Positions 18,775 through 28,583 of a stretch of 59,868 nucleotides of DNA are shown in pieces (position 1 is the stretch's first letter; every line of letters starts with the position of its first letter). Origin of the DNA: Bacteroidota bacterium. GTDB lineage: Bacteria > Bacteroidota > Bacteroidia > Bacteroidales > P3. A program made the position numbers and the translations under genes. The stretch is from assembly GCA_017860255.1 (NCBI GenBank), contig JAFNAR010000012.1:1-59868 (forward strand). Reading direction: 5' to 3'. The notes under the pieces are model-generated. The model saw only the letters and a program-made list of their open reading frames with translations. It searched no databases and was not told the origin of the DNA.

Positions 18775-18782
18775 TATCTTTG
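18775..18782 (+). promoter_or_regulatory. -7 element of the TPR gene
   Basis: TATCTTTG, 21 bases before ATG 18804. The element overlaps an upstream in-frame TTG (18780), which argues against that TTG as start. Confidence 0.55.
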
Positions 18783-18803
18783 TGCTTACTCAAAATCAAT
18801 ATT

Positions 18804-20750
18804 ATGAATAGTTGTTTTTCTAAAAGAAAACTCGTTTTTATTATAATTATATTAATATTTTCTATTGAGACATTTTCTCAGGAAATAATAAAAGGAAGAG
18901 TTTTTGAAATAAGCAATAGAACAAAGAAACCTCTAAGTAGTGTTTCTATTTATATAGTCATAGATACATTATCATTCAGTACAGATTCAACTGGATATTT
19001 TGAAATAAAAATACCTTCTAAATACAAGGGAAATATACCAAAACCATATTTAAGAAAGATAGAAAAAGAAGGATATATGGTTATAAACGAAAACGAAATT
19101 GAGCTAAAAGAAAAAACTTCAAACTTAGAGGTATTGATGTGTAAGCAAGAAGCCTATAATACTTTATTTAATAAATTCAAAAACATTGGAATAAGTAATT
19201 ATACAGATGGGAATAAGTTCAAACTAAATGAATTTTTGATTCAAAAGGAGAAAAAAATAATCTCTAAAACAAAATACAATGAATTGCTAAGTAATTATTA
19301 TGATGATTATATATCTTCCCAGAAATCAATTAATAATACTTCCGACTATATGGTTAGAATATGTTTAAGTGAATTTGATAGTATTTATCAAAATTGCATT
19401 TCTCTTCTTTTAGACAAAAAAATTCAAGAGGCTACTGATTTGTGTTTAAAGCAAAACTACACACAACTATACATTGATAGTTACGATAAAAGTGAGAAAG
19501 AATACTATAAACAGCATATTGATTTTGAAATAAATCTCTTAAGGTTTTCTTCTTTAAGTGATAAATATGAAAAAATTAGTGATATTTACTACAAATTAAC
19601 TATATATAATTTAGAAAGTATCCCAATCTTAATGGAATATGCCAATTTCCTATACGAACAGAGAAAATTTGATAAAGCAGTTGATTGGTATAACCAAATA
19701 ATAAAACGAAACAATTCACCATATATCTATGCAAATATTAATAATATTCTGGGAAGCATTTATTTTATTAAAGAAGAATATTCAAAATCAGAAGAATTAT
19801 ATTTAAGTGCAATTAAAATCCTCGATTCTATCATTACAGAAAACTACTACTCATACTCTCCCACCAAGGCAGATGTTTTGACTAATCTTGCAACTTTATA
19901 TAAGTCAACTCGCAATTATAATGAAGCATTATATCCATTTGAAGAGGCCTTAAAAATAAATAAAGAATTCTCTTTTCTTTATCCAGAAAAATATATATCT
20001 CAATATGCAATAAATTTAATTAATTTAGCCTCATTGCATAATGAATTAGGGAACGATTCTCTTTCAATAAATCTTTACATTGAAGCAATATCACTTTTTG
20101 ATAGTTTAAGTGTGCTAAAGAAAGATGAATATAAAATCTATCATGCAACTTCATTAAATAATCTTGGCCTTATTTTCTATAAAAATCAGAAATATCAACA
20201 AGCAATCGATTTAATGGATCTTTCAAGTAGTATTTTTGAACAACTATCAAATGAATATCCAATTCAATATTTATCACAACTTGCAACCATAAAACTAAAT
20301 TTAGCATCAATATGCAAGGAAACATCGAATCATTTACGTGCAGAGAAATTATATTTGGAAACAATAGATATTTTCACTAAATTAAAAGATATTAAACCAT
20401 TAGAAAGTCTTTCTCAAATTAGTTCAACTCAAAACCTATTAGGATTATTATATTCAAGTATTGGAGAATATGTAAAATCAGAAAGAATTCTTAATGAAGC
20501 TCTTGAAATAAGAAAGGTGCTTGCAGAAATAGATTTAGATAATAATTTGGCAAAGGTTGCTGACATTCAAAATAATCTTGGAAGTGTTTACGAATATACA
20601 GAAAAGTATAACAAAGCGATAGAAATGTACAACTCTTCATTAGATATATATGAAACTTTAGCAAAAAATGGTTATTATTTTACTGAAAAGACCAAAGAAA
20701 TTGAAGAAAATATAAAAAGATTAAACCAACTATATAATAAGAGTAATTGA
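18804..20750 (+). CDS. Secreted tetratricopeptide-repeat protein
   Basis: From ATG 18804 the product is 648 residues, with a signal peptide (about 1-26, ending IETFSQ). A carboxypeptidase-regulatory-like beta domain follows (about 27-115, GRVFEIS...PLSSVSIYI...STDSTGYFEI). From about 250 there are at least seven TPR units of the long, kinesin-light-chain-like type (YxxAxxLYxxAIxIxxxL...NLxxxLNNLGxxY). It is presumably a periplasmic scaffold; partners are unknown. The ATG was preferred over TTG 18780 because the promoter overlaps the latter and the signal peptide starts at the former. A PAS gene follows after 34 bases. Confidence 0.82.
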   Translation: MNSCFSKRKLVFIIIILIFSIETFSQEIIKGRVFEISNRTKKPLSSVSIYIVIDTLSFSTDSTGYFEIKIPSKYKGNIPKPYLRKIEKEGYMVINENEIELKEKTSNLEVLMCKQEAYNTLFNKFKNIGISNYTDGNKFKLNEFLIQKEKKIISKTKYNELLSNYYDDYISSQKSINNTSDYMVRICLSEFDSIYQNCISLLLDKKIQEATDLCLKQNYTQLYIDSYDKSEKEYYKQHIDFEINLLRFSSLSDKYEKISDIYYKLTIYNLESIPILMEYANFLYEQRKFDKAVDWYNQIIKRNNSPYIYANINNILGSIYFIKEEYSKSEELYLSAIKILDSIITENYYSYSPTKADVLTNLATLYKSTRNYNEALYPFEEALKINKEFSFLYPEKYISQYAINLINLASLHNELGNDSLSINLYIEAISLFDSLSVLKKDEYKIYHATSLNNLGLIFYKNQKYQQAIDLMDLSSSIFEQLSNEYPIQYLSQLATIKLNLASICKETSNHLRAEKLYLETIDIFTKLKDIKPLESLSQISSTQNLLGLLYSSIGEYVKSERILNEALEIRKVLAEIDLDNNLAKVADIQNNLGSVYEYTEKYNKAIEMYNSSLDIYETLAKNGYYFTEKTKEIEENIKRLNQLYNKSN

Positions 20751-20784
20751 TATTCAGTTATAAAAAATCAAAAAAACAAAAAAT

Positions 20785-21123
20785 ATGGAAAATTGGGCTA
20801 ATGAATTGCCATTTATGGCTATAACAATATCAGATAAAAATGGAAAGATTATTGATATGAATGAAAGAAGCATTATGACATTTCAAAAATCTGGAGGAAG
20901 AGAACTTATAGGCAAAGAACTGCTGGATTGTCATTCTCAAAGGTCAAAAGATATGATTAATGAAATGATTAAAAGCAATAAAACTAATGCTTACACAATT
21001 GAAAAAGAAGGATTGAAGAAACTAATATATCAAACTCCATGGTATGAAAATGGAGAATTTGGAGGATTGGTAGAGTTTTCAATTGTAATCCCTGTGGATA
21101 TGCCTCATTTTATTAGAGGATAA
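20785..21123 (+). CDS. Small stand-alone PAS-domain protein
   Basis: The 112-residue protein is a single PAS fold: LPFMAITISDKNGKIIDMN, then LIGKELLDCHS, and the C-terminal strand motif KKLIYQTPWYENGEFGGLVE. There is no output domain or membrane segment. Such one-domain PAS proteins with a DCH motif are found in anaerobes and may bind a small ligand or partner kinase. It is probably co-transcribed with the TPR gene. Confidence 0.75.
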   Translation: MENWANELPFMAITISDKNGKIIDMNERSIMTFQKSGGRELIGKELLDCHSQRSKDMINEMIKSNKTNAYTIEKEGLKKLIYQTPWYENGEFGGLVEFSIVIPVDMPHFIRG

Positions 21124-21483
21124 TAGCTTTCTCTTAACTCTAAAAAGTTAAAGTAATTACAAAAATCACGACTAAAAAATACAGAGAAAAATAATCTATT
21201 TTTTTCTCCAAAATAACCTCAATTTAAGCTAAATTTAAGCACAAAAAGTCAAAGCATAAATCTCTGAAAACTAAGTACTGAAGTCAGTTAATTAGACTTT
21301 AAACTTTTTTTACTTGATGTTGATGTCGAAATCATGGCATGAATTGGAGATCAAAACTTGATTAAAATAGTTGTAAACTTCGTTTTTGTATTTCTTTATT
21401 TAATCTGAGTAGTTTTTTACTTGATTAAATACTATATTTTAAAGATAATTTGGATTTTTATTCTTTAAGAATTGTAAAGAATA
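21124..21483. other. Intergenic gap between convergent genes
   Basis: There is no open frame of note. A weak hairpin at 21184-21208 (GAGAAAAATA with a T-rich partner) might terminate the PAS transcript. The phrase ACTTGATTAAA occurs twice (about 21355 and 21420), and ACTTGATTAAAT again near 34936; no function is assigned. Confidence 0.4.
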
Positions 21484-23385
21484 TTAATTCTGTTTTTTCA
21501 AACTTAGGAAACCATATTCTAAAATAATTACTTCTTCGTCTAAAAGCTCTCTAATTAATGGAATTACAACCTCTTTTGAGCCAAAATTAATGTTATTGGC
21601 AAAATATTGCAATGGTTTTGGACCTTGAAGCAATTCTTTACAAATAGCATCAATGGTTTCTTCCCTACCAATAGATTTCTTTTCAGAAAGGCATACATCA
21701 CATTTTCCACATTCTCCTGCTTCGAAGTCAAAATAATTAAGAATTTGCTTTTCTCTGCATTTGTTGGAAGTAATATAATCAATTAGCTGCTCAGCTTTTT
21801 TCTTGTTATTTCCCTTAATTTGATAATAAAATTCTTGAGAAAGTTCAAAATTATCATTTGAAAGACGATTTTGAGTGAAAATTAATTGAGGTTGTAAGGA
21901 TTTAGGTTCGTAAAAAAGAATATTGTATTGCTCTAATTTCTTAAGAGATTTGAATATATTTTCTTCAGACTCATAACAAAGCTTTGCTAATTTCTTTTCA
22001 TCAATTATTGTAAACTCAGTCATTAGTCCAGAATAAGTTCTTCTTAGAGCTTCAAGCAAAGGGAAATATTGTGGATAAGTATTAGTAAACTCAAATAGAA
22101 CATCCCTTTCAACATTAATCAAAACTTTTGATAATGGATTTCTATTCTCTATAACTTCTATCAATCCTGAGTTTTGAAGTATTCTAATTGAACTGAAAAC
22201 TAAATAAGAATCAAAATTATATGTTTGAGAAAAAGAAAGTAAATCAAAATCAAATTTTCTGTCCTGCCCTGTTGAAGTTGCTATTTTATAATAGTTACAT
22301 AACGCATTATAGATATTTTGGATATATTTCTTTTCAGGGAAATTGGATTCAATTGTATTTCTTAATGTTTCAATATCCTTAGTATTATAAAGTAAAATTC
22401 CATAAGCTTTTTTACCATTTCTTCCTGCCCTACCCACTTCTTGAACATAAGCCTCAATGCTTTCGGGCAAATCGTAATGAATTACATAACTGACATTTTG
22501 TTTATCAATCCCCATTCCAAAGGCTGTTGTTGCAACCATAATATCAGTCTTTTCCTCAATCCAATTTTGTTGCCTGTAATTTCTTATTGCTGTTGTTAAG
22601 CCAGCATGATAGGCCTCTGCATTAATTCCTATTGATTTTAGAATTTGAGAAATTCCAACAGTTTTCTTTCGTGAACGAACATAAATTAAACCAATACCTC
22701 CAATAGTTTCAACAATAGTTTTAATTCTTGTTATTTTATCACTTTCCTCAAAAACCATATAATTTAGATTTTCCCTCTCAAAACTTGTTGTCAAAGAATT
22801 TCTTTCCTTGAAAAGAAGTTTGTCTTGAATATCTTCAACAACCTCTTTTGTTGCTGTTGCAGTAAGTGCTAAAACAGGAACTTGAGGATGGTATTTTCTT
22901 AAATCGGAGATATTAAGAAAGGAAGGTCTAAAATCGTAACCCCATTTTGAAATACAATGAGCTTCATCAACTGCAATAAGATTAACTTTCATCTTTTCAA
23001 AATAGGATATAAATAGCTTTGAAGATATTCTTTCTGGAGAGATATAGAGGATTTTAACTTTCCCATATAAACAATTATTCAAAACTATTTCTATGTTTTG
23101 ATTGCTTAAACCTGAATAAATAATTCTTGCGTTTATTCCTTTTTCTTTTAATGATTTTTCTTGATCAATCATTAATGCAACTAATGGAGAAACAACAATT
23201 GTTATTCCAGATTTGCATAAAGCAGATAGTTGATAGCAAAGAGATTTTCCTGCACCTGTTGGTAAAAGTGCAAGTGTGTCTTTATTAGACAAAACTGAGG
23301 ATATAATAGCTTCTTGATTAAATCGGAAACTATCGTATCCCCAGTATTTCTTTAGGATTTCTTTAGGATCTTTTTCTTGTGCCAT
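21484..23385 (-). CDS. recQ: RecQ-family ATP-dependent DNA helicase
   Basis: The 633-residue protein has helicase motifs in order: Walker A PTGAGKS (42-48), SPLVALMIDQ, DEAH (140-143) and the aromatic-rich loop region CISKWGYDFRPSF. The second RecA domain has GFGMGID-like AFGMGIDKQNV and QEVGRAGRNG, and the RecQ zinc-binding domain ends in CGKCDVC near 565. A winged-helix remainder follows, but no HRDC domain. It unwinds 3'-5' during recombination and repair. Its ATG overlaps the rmlC stop by one base (TAATG), so it is translationally coupled as the last gene of the operon starting at 27033. Confidence 0.95.
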   Translation of the reverse strand: MAQEKDPKEILKKYWGYDSFRFNQEAIISSVLSNKDTLALLPTGAGKSLCYQLSALCKSGITIVVSPLVALMIDQEKSLKEKGINARIIYSGLSNQNIEIVLNNCLYGKVKILYISPERISSKLFISYFEKMKVNLIAVDEAHCISKWGYDFRPSFLNISDLRKYHPQVPVLALTATATKEVVEDIQDKLLFKERNSLTTSFERENLNYMVFEESDKITRIKTIVETIGGIGLIYVRSRKKTVGISQILKSIGINAEAYHAGLTTAIRNYRQQNWIEEKTDIMVATTAFGMGIDKQNVSYVIHYDLPESIEAYVQEVGRAGRNGKKAYGILLYNTKDIETLRNTIESNFPEKKYIQNIYNALCNYYKIATSTGQDRKFDFDLLSFSQTYNFDSYLVFSSIRILQNSGLIEVIENRNPLSKVLINVERDVLFEFTNTYPQYFPLLEALRRTYSGLMTEFTIIDEKKLAKLCYESEENIFKSLKKLEQYNILFYEPKSLQPQLIFTQNRLSNDNFELSQEFYYQIKGNNKKKAEQLIDYITSNKCREKQILNYFDFEAGECGKCDVCLSEKKSIGREETIDAICKELLQGPKPLQYFANNINFGSKEVVIPLIRELLDEEVIILEYGFLSLKKQN

Positions 23386-23933
23386 TAATATATGAATGGC
23401 GAATTAAAATCTTTTAATAATGGAGCAATCTTGTCTTTATCAGAAAGAATTGGATTTTCAACATTCCATTTAATTCCAATAGTTTCATCTGACCAAAGAA
23501 TTGAACCTTCTGATTCTTTATTATAGTAGTTTGTACATTTATAAGAGAAAATAGTATCGTCTTCCAAAGTTAAAAAACCATGAGCAAAACCTTCTGGAAT
23601 ATAGAACATTCTTTTTGATATGGCATCCAACTCAACAGCATGATAATGTCCATAAGTTGGTGAGCCTTTACGAATATCCACAGCAACATCCAACACCTTT
23701 CCTTGAATTACTCTAACTAATTTTCCTTGAGCATAAGGTGGCTTTTGAAAATGAAGTCCTCTAAGAACATTCTTCATTGACTTTGATTCATTATCTTGAA
23801 CAAAAATCATTTTCATATCATTCTCAAAGTAACGTTCTTGATTGTAAGATTCAAAGAAATAGCCTCTTTGGTCTTTGAAAACGTCAGGTTCAACAATCAA
23901 AAGGTCTGGAATTGATGTCTTAATTATTTTCAT
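23385..23933 (-). CDS. rfbC: dTDP-4-dehydrorhamnose 3,5-epimerase
   Basis: The 182-residue cupin enzyme has family motifs DQRGYFFESYN, QDNESKSMKNVLRGLHFQ, KLVRVIQGKVLDVAVDIR and FYIPEGFAHGFLTL, the latter two forming the epimerase active site. It makes dTDP-4-dehydro-L-rhamnose for surface polysaccharide. The other rml genes are not in the window. It sits between lpdA (8-base gap) and recQ (one-base overlap), an unusual operon context for a sugar gene. Confidence 0.95.
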   Translation of the reverse strand: MKIIKTSIPDLLIVEPDVFKDQRGYFFESYNQERYFENDMKMIFVQDNESKSMKNVLRGLHFQKPPYAQGKLVRVIQGKVLDVAVDIRKGSPTYGHYHAVELDAISKRMFYIPEGFAHGFLTLEDDTIFSYKCTNYYNKESEGSILWSDETIGIKWNVENPILSDKDKIAPLLKDFNSPFIY

Positions 23934-23941
23934 AATCTATT

Positions 23942-25330
23942 CTATCCGTGAATTGCCTTACCATAAGCTGCTTCAATTGCTTCCATTACAGCTTCTGACA
24001 TTGTTGGGTGTGGATGAATTGCATCAATTATATGATGAGCATTTATTTTGTTTTCTCTTGCTAAAACAACTTCTGCTATCATTTCAGTAACATTATCTCC
24101 TATCATATGACAACCAAGTAATTCATCAGTGTTAGCATCAATAACAACTTTAACAAATCCATCTCTATTTCCACTTGCTGAAGCTTTTCCTGAAGCCATA
24201 TACATAAACTTACCTACCTTAATTTCCTTTCCTAAGCCTTTAGCTTTATCTTCACTAAGTCCAACTGATGCAATTTCAGGATGAGTGTAAGTACAACCAG
24301 GAACATTATCATAACTTAAAGGTTTTGGATTTAATCCATGAATTGCATCAACACAAATTAAAGCTTCTTTTGAAGAAACGTGAGCTAAAGCTGGACCATG
24401 AACAATATCACCAATTGCATAAACACCTTCAACATTTGTTCTGTAAAAATCATCAACCTCTATTTTTGGTCCATTTATCTTAACTCCCAATTCTTCTAAA
24501 CCTATATTTTCAATATTTGTTTGGACACCAACAGCAGAAAAAACAACATCAACTTCAATAACTTCTTCTCCTTTTTTACCTTTAATTGTAACCTTACATT
24601 TATCAGAAGAAGTATCAACACTTTCAACTGAAGTTGAAGTATATACTTTCATTCCACTTTTCTTGAAACTACGTTGTAGAGTTGAAGCTACTTCAGAATC
24701 TTCATTTGGAACTAATGTTGGCATAAATTCAACTAATGTAACTTGAGTTCCTATTGATTGATAAAAATAAGCAAATTCACTTCCAATTGCACCTGAACCA
24801 ACAACAAGCATTGATTGAGGTTGTTCTCTCAAAGTCATTGCTTCTCTATATCCAATAATCTTTTTACCATCTTGAGGAAGATTTGGAAGTACTCTTGAAC
24901 GAGCACCTGTTGCTATAATAATATGATCAGCTTCATAGACTTCTTTATTAGCATTTAATTCAACTTCCACTTTTTTATCTTGAAGTAATTTACCTCTGCC
25001 TTCAATTACTTGAACATTATTTTTCTTCATCAAGTATTGAACACCCTTGCTCATATTTTCCGCAACACCTCTACTACGAGTTACAATTGCATCCATATTT
25101 GGTTTTGCTGAACCTTCCAATTCAATACCATAGTCGGAAGTATGCTTTAAATAATTATATACTTGTGCAGATTTCAATAATGCTTTTGTTGGGATACATC
25201 CCCAATTCAAACAAATACCGCCAAGATTTTCTTTTTCAATAATTGCTACTGAATAGCCTAATTGTGCTGCACGTATTGCCGCAACGTATCCTCCAGGACC
25301 TGCTCCTAATACTATAATGTCAAATTTCAT
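23942..25330 (-). CDS. lpdA: Dihydrolipoyl dehydrogenase
   Basis: The 462-residue FAD disulfide oxidoreductase has GAGPGGYVAAIRAAQLG (9-25), the redox disulfide in GGICLNWGCIPTK (C40, C45), the NAD-binding GSGAIGSEFA, and the C-terminal interface motif HPHPTMSEA. It reoxidises lipoyl groups of 2-oxoacid dehydrogenase or glycine cleavage complexes. No E1 or E2 gene is adjacent, so the complex served is unknown. It is 14 bases after the Na/Pi cotransporter gene. Confidence 0.96.
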   Translation of the reverse strand: MKFDIIVLGAGPGGYVAAIRAAQLGYSVAIIEKENLGGICLNWGCIPTKALLKSAQVYNYLKHTSDYGIELEGSAKPNMDAIVTRSRGVAENMSKGVQYLMKKNNVQVIEGRGKLLQDKKVEVELNANKEVYEADHIIIATGARSRVLPNLPQDGKKIIGYREAMTLREQPQSMLVVGSGAIGSEFAYFYQSIGTQVTLVEFMPTLVPNEDSEVASTLQRSFKKSGMKVYTSTSVESVDTSSDKCKVTIKGKKGEEVIEVDVVFSAVGVQTNIENIGLEELGVKINGPKIEVDDFYRTNVEGVYAIGDIVHGPALAHVSSKEALICVDAIHGLNPKPLSYDNVPGCTYTHPEIASVGLSEDKAKGLGKEIKVGKFMYMASGKASASGNRDGFVKVVIDANTDELLGCHMIGDNVTEMIAEVVLARENKINAHHIIDAIHPHPTMSEAVMEAIEAAYGKAIHG

Positions 25331-25344
25331 TTTTTAATTCTTTT

Positions 25345-27033
25345 TTAATCGTGTACTTTTTCTACAGCTTCACTCACATTTATTGCAAAATCAGCTAACT
25401 TTTCAAATTGAGCATACAAACTGCTATAATAAATACCTGTTTGATATGGGTATACATTATTTTTTATTGCTTCTGTATGTTCATCTCTTAATTTATTTCT
25501 ATATGTATTTATTTTATCTTCTAACTCATTTGCTTTATCAGCAGTAATTTCAGAATAGTTTGAATGAAGATTTTCGTCCATAAGAACTAAAGCTTCACGA
25601 ACATATTCAAACATAACATTCAATCTATCTCTTAAATCTTGTTCAAACCAACTACCTGCTTTCTTCTTATTATCAATAGTTATTGCAATTTGATTACAGC
25701 TATCACCAATACTTTCAAGATTATCAACTATTCTCAACATTGAACTAATATACAATGAAGCTCTATGACTTAAATCATGTTCTGAAGCCTTTGTAAGATA
25801 GTTGGCAATTTCAACTTCCATCCTATCTGTAATTTCTTCATATTTAATAATTCTATCATAAATCTCCTTATATTTTTTATCCTCTTTTGTCTTAATTAAA
25901 TCTGGAATCATATCATACATTTTCAAAATTCTTCTTGAAAATGTTTCAATTTCTTTTTTAGCAGGTTCAATTGCTAATTCACCAGCAGACATATATCCGG
26001 AAGGGATAAATTTCAAACGGAATTCCTCATCATCATCTTTCTTAATTGGAACCATTTTTTCCACAATCTTAATAATTTGAGGAATAAACCAAACTAATAT
26101 ACAAGTATTAGCAATATTAAAAAAGCTATGGAATATAGATAATGCAACTGGCATTGCTAAAGAATCAGTAACTGGAGATCCTCCACCAGATAAAATGGAT
26201 ATTTTACTTATTAATGTTAGAACTGGGTGAAATAATAAAAGTATCCAAATCACTCCAATAACATTAAATATGAAATGTGCTCTTGCAGCTTGTTTTGCTG
26301 TTTTATTTGCAACTGTTGCAGCAATATTTGCAGTTATAGTTGTTCCAATATTTTCTCCTAAAACCAAAGCTGCTCCCATTTCAAAAGGAATAAGTCCCTT
26401 AGCACACATTACAAGTGTTACGGCCATCATAGCAGATGAGGATTGTACAACACAAGTTAATATGGTTCCTATTACAACAAATAATAGAATTGAGAAATAT
26501 CCTGAATGAGACATATTTGCAATAAATTCAAGTACGCCAGCATATTTTGGATCAGTAAAATCAGGCACATTGCTTGTAAGCATTTGCAAACCTAAAAACA
26601 AAAGAGCAAATCCAATAAAAAACTCTCCAATATTTTCTTTTGATTTAATAAATAAAAAAGGAGTAGCAATTGCAATTATTGGAAGAACAAATTCAGAAAT
26701 ATCAAACTTAAAACCAAGCAAAGAAACTAACCATGCTGTAACTGTTGTTCCAATATTTGCACCCATTATCACAGAAATAGCTCCAGCTAAAGTAAGTGCT
26801 CCTGCATTAACAAAACTTACAACCATAACAGTTGTTGCAGATGATGATTGAATTACAGAGGTTATTCCTAACCCTGTTAAAACTCCTCTAAATCGGTTGG
26901 AAGTCATTTTTGAAAGGAAATTCCTTAAACTATCTCCTGTGAGTCTTTGTAACGAATCACTCATTATTTTCATTCCATAAAGGAATAGGCCTAAACCACC
27001 TAAAAGCGTTAAAATTTGAAATACTATATTCAT
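25345..27033 (-). CDS. Na+/phosphate cotransporter family protein (NptA-like) with PhoU-like tail
   Basis: The 562-residue protein has two inverted Na/Pi-cotransporter repeats, each with a QSSSA signature (62-66, and near 198 as VVQSSSAMM). About eight to ten membrane helices run up to about 325. A cytoplasmic PhoU-like helical domain follows (about 345-560). It is expected to import phosphate, or in some homologues export it, using sodium. It is the first gene of the four-gene operon ending with recQ and has a canonical promoter 33 bases upstream. Confidence 0.92.
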   Translation of the reverse strand: MNIVFQILTLLGGLGLFLYGMKIMSDSLQRLTGDSLRNFLSKMTSNRFRGVLTGLGITSVIQSSSATTVMVVSFVNAGALTLAGAISVIMGANIGTTVTAWLVSLLGFKFDISEFVLPIIAIATPFLFIKSKENIGEFFIGFALLFLGLQMLTSNVPDFTDPKYAGVLEFIANMSHSGYFSILLFVVIGTILTCVVQSSSAMMAVTLVMCAKGLIPFEMGAALVLGENIGTTITANIAATVANKTAKQAARAHFIFNVIGVIWILLLFHPVLTLISKISILSGGGSPVTDSLAMPVALSIFHSFFNIANTCILVWFIPQIIKIVEKMVPIKKDDDEEFRLKFIPSGYMSAGELAIEPAKKEIETFSRRILKMYDMIPDLIKTKEDKKYKEIYDRIIKYEEITDRMEVEIANYLTKASEHDLSHRASLYISSMLRIVDNLESIGDSCNQIAITIDNKKKAGSWFEQDLRDRLNVMFEYVREALVLMDENLHSNYSEITADKANELEDKINTYRNKLRDEHTEAIKNNVYPYQTGIYYSSLYAQFEKLADFAINVSEAVEKVHD

Positions 27034-27065
27034 TCTTTCCTGAATTTATTATAATAAAAACCTTG

Positions 27066-27095
27066 CAAAATTACTTATTTATATTGTAAGTCCAA
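27066..27095 (-). promoter_or_regulatory. Promoter of the Na/Pi-lpdA-rfbC-recQ operon
   Basis: On the minus strand: TTG (27095-27093), 19 bases, TAATTTTG (27073-27066). A near-consensus Bacteroidetes promoter with a leader of about 27 bases. Confidence 0.68.
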
Positions 27096-27100
27096 TATAT

Positions 27101-27138
27101 AAAAGAAAAAAAGATTATACAACTAAGTATAATCTTTT
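27101..27138 (-). terminator. Terminator of dnaA
   Basis: Perfect 12-bp stem, arms 27109-27120 and 27127-27138, 6-base loop. On the minus strand it runs into a T-rich tract, 18 bases after the dnaA stop. Confidence 0.82.
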
Positions 27139-27155
27139 AACTAACCATTTATTTT

Positions 27156-28583
27156 TTAATTTGCTATTCTTTTTTCTAAATCATCAACCCAAGTTTTATA
27201 TTTCTTATCTGTGTTGTAGAGATTCGAAACAGCCTTACATGCATGAAGAACTGTTGAATGATCTTTATTTCCACACCTTGAGCCGATAATTGCTAATGAA
27301 TTTTTCGTTAGTTTTTTGGAAAAATACATTGCTAATTGCCTTGCTTGAACAATTTCTCTTTTCCTTGATGAAGATTGAATTTTATCAACCGAAAGATTAA
27401 AATAATCAAAAACTACTTTTTGAATATATTCAATTGAAACTTCTCTAACATTACTTCTGATAAATTTATCAATCATTTCTCTGGCAAGATCAATTGTTAT
27501 AGTTTTCTTATTAAAAGAAGACTGAGCTAAAAGAGAAATTAATGCTCCTTCCAATTCTCTTACACTTGAATTAATATTATATGCCAAATATTCAATAATA
27601 TCATAAGGCATTTCAATACCATCTTTATATAGTTTACTTTGCAGAATTTGTATTCTTGTTTGAACATCTGGCAATTGCAAATCTGCACTTAAACCCCATT
27701 TCAAACGTGAAATTACTCTTTGTTCAAAGTCGCATAAATCAGCAGGAGTTTTATCAGAAGTTATTATTAATTGTTTGCCTGATGAATGAAGGGAATTAAA
27801 AACATGGAAAAACACATCTTGTGTTCCTGTTTTCTTAGCAAAAAACTGTATATCATCAATAATTAATAAGTCTATCATTTGATAAAATTGCAAGAAATCA
27901 TTTCTTGTATTATTTTTACATGCATCTGTGTATTGATGAACAAATTGTTCTGCAGAAACATATAAAACTGTTTTATCAGGGAAATTCTTTTTTGTTTCTA
28001 ATCCAATTGCATGAGCAAGATGGGTTTTGCCTAAACCTACACCTGAATAAATAAAGAAAGGATTAAATGAAGTTTTTCCTGGATTTTGAGCAACTGCATA
28101 ACCTGCACTTCTTGCCAAACGATTACATTCTCCTTCAACAAAATTATCAAAAGATAGTGATTCATTAAGTTGAGAATTTATTTTAATTTTCTTTAGTCCT
28201 GGAAGTATAAAAGGATTTGGAAAATCTTTAGACGGAGAAGAATTAATATTTAATGGTACACTTACAGGTGCATTATATTTAGCATATTTATCTTCTGAAG
28301 GCTGTATTGAAGAATAAGGTGTTTGAGAATCTAAAACAATACTATATTGAAGCATTGCATTTTTGCCAATTTCTCTTTTAATAGTTTTCTTTAGTAAATG
28401 TACATAATGCTCTTCTAAGAACTCACAAAAATATTGACTTGGTACTTGAATAGTTAAAACATTTTCTTCTAGTTTAAGTGGTCGTATAGGCTCAAACCAA
28501 GTTTTGTAAAGAAATTCATTTCCAAGATTATCTTTAATAACTTGTAAACAATTATTCCATACGTCTTCGTGTCCTTTTTGCAT
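27156..28583 (-). CDS. dnaA: Chromosomal replication initiator DnaA
   Basis: The 475-residue protein has domain I (about 1-85, WNNCLQVIKDNL...KTWFEPI) and a short linker. The AAA+ domain has Walker A YSGVGLGKTHLA, Walker B LLIIDDIQFF and sensor motifs. The C-terminal helix-turn-helix has the DnaA-box signature CGNKDHSTVLHACKAV. It binds DnaA boxes and opens the origin. It is monocistronic, with a terminator downstream. The AT-rich upstream gap has DnaA-box-like words. Confidence 0.97.
   Translation of the reverse strand: MQKGHEDVWNNCLQVIKDNLGNEFLYKTWFEPIRPLKLEENVLTIQVPSQYFCEFLEEHYVHLLKKTIKREIGKNAMLQYSIVLDSQTPYSSIQPSEDKYAKYNAPVSVPLNINSSPSKDFPNPFILPGLKKIKINSQLNESLSFDNFVEGECNRLARSAGYAVAQNPGKTSFNPFFIYSGVGLGKTHLAHAIGLETKKNFPDKTVLYVSAEQFVHQYTDACKNNTRNDFLQFYQMIDLLIIDDIQFFAKKTGTQDVFFHVFNSLHSSGKQLIITSDKTPADLCDFEQRVISRLKWGLSADLQLPDVQTRIQILQSKLYKDGIEMPYDIIEYLAYNINSSVRELEGALISLLAQSSFNKKTITIDLAREMIDKFIRSNVREVSIEYIQKVVFDYFNLSVDKIQSSSRKREIVQARQLAMYFSKKLTKNSLAIIGSRCGNKDHSTVLHACKAVSNLYNTDKKYKTWVDDLEKRIAN

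Noticed and set aside
23385..23933. rfbC as sign of a rhamnose or capsule cluster
   Set aside because: No other sugar genes are adjacent; the neighbours are lpdA and recQ.
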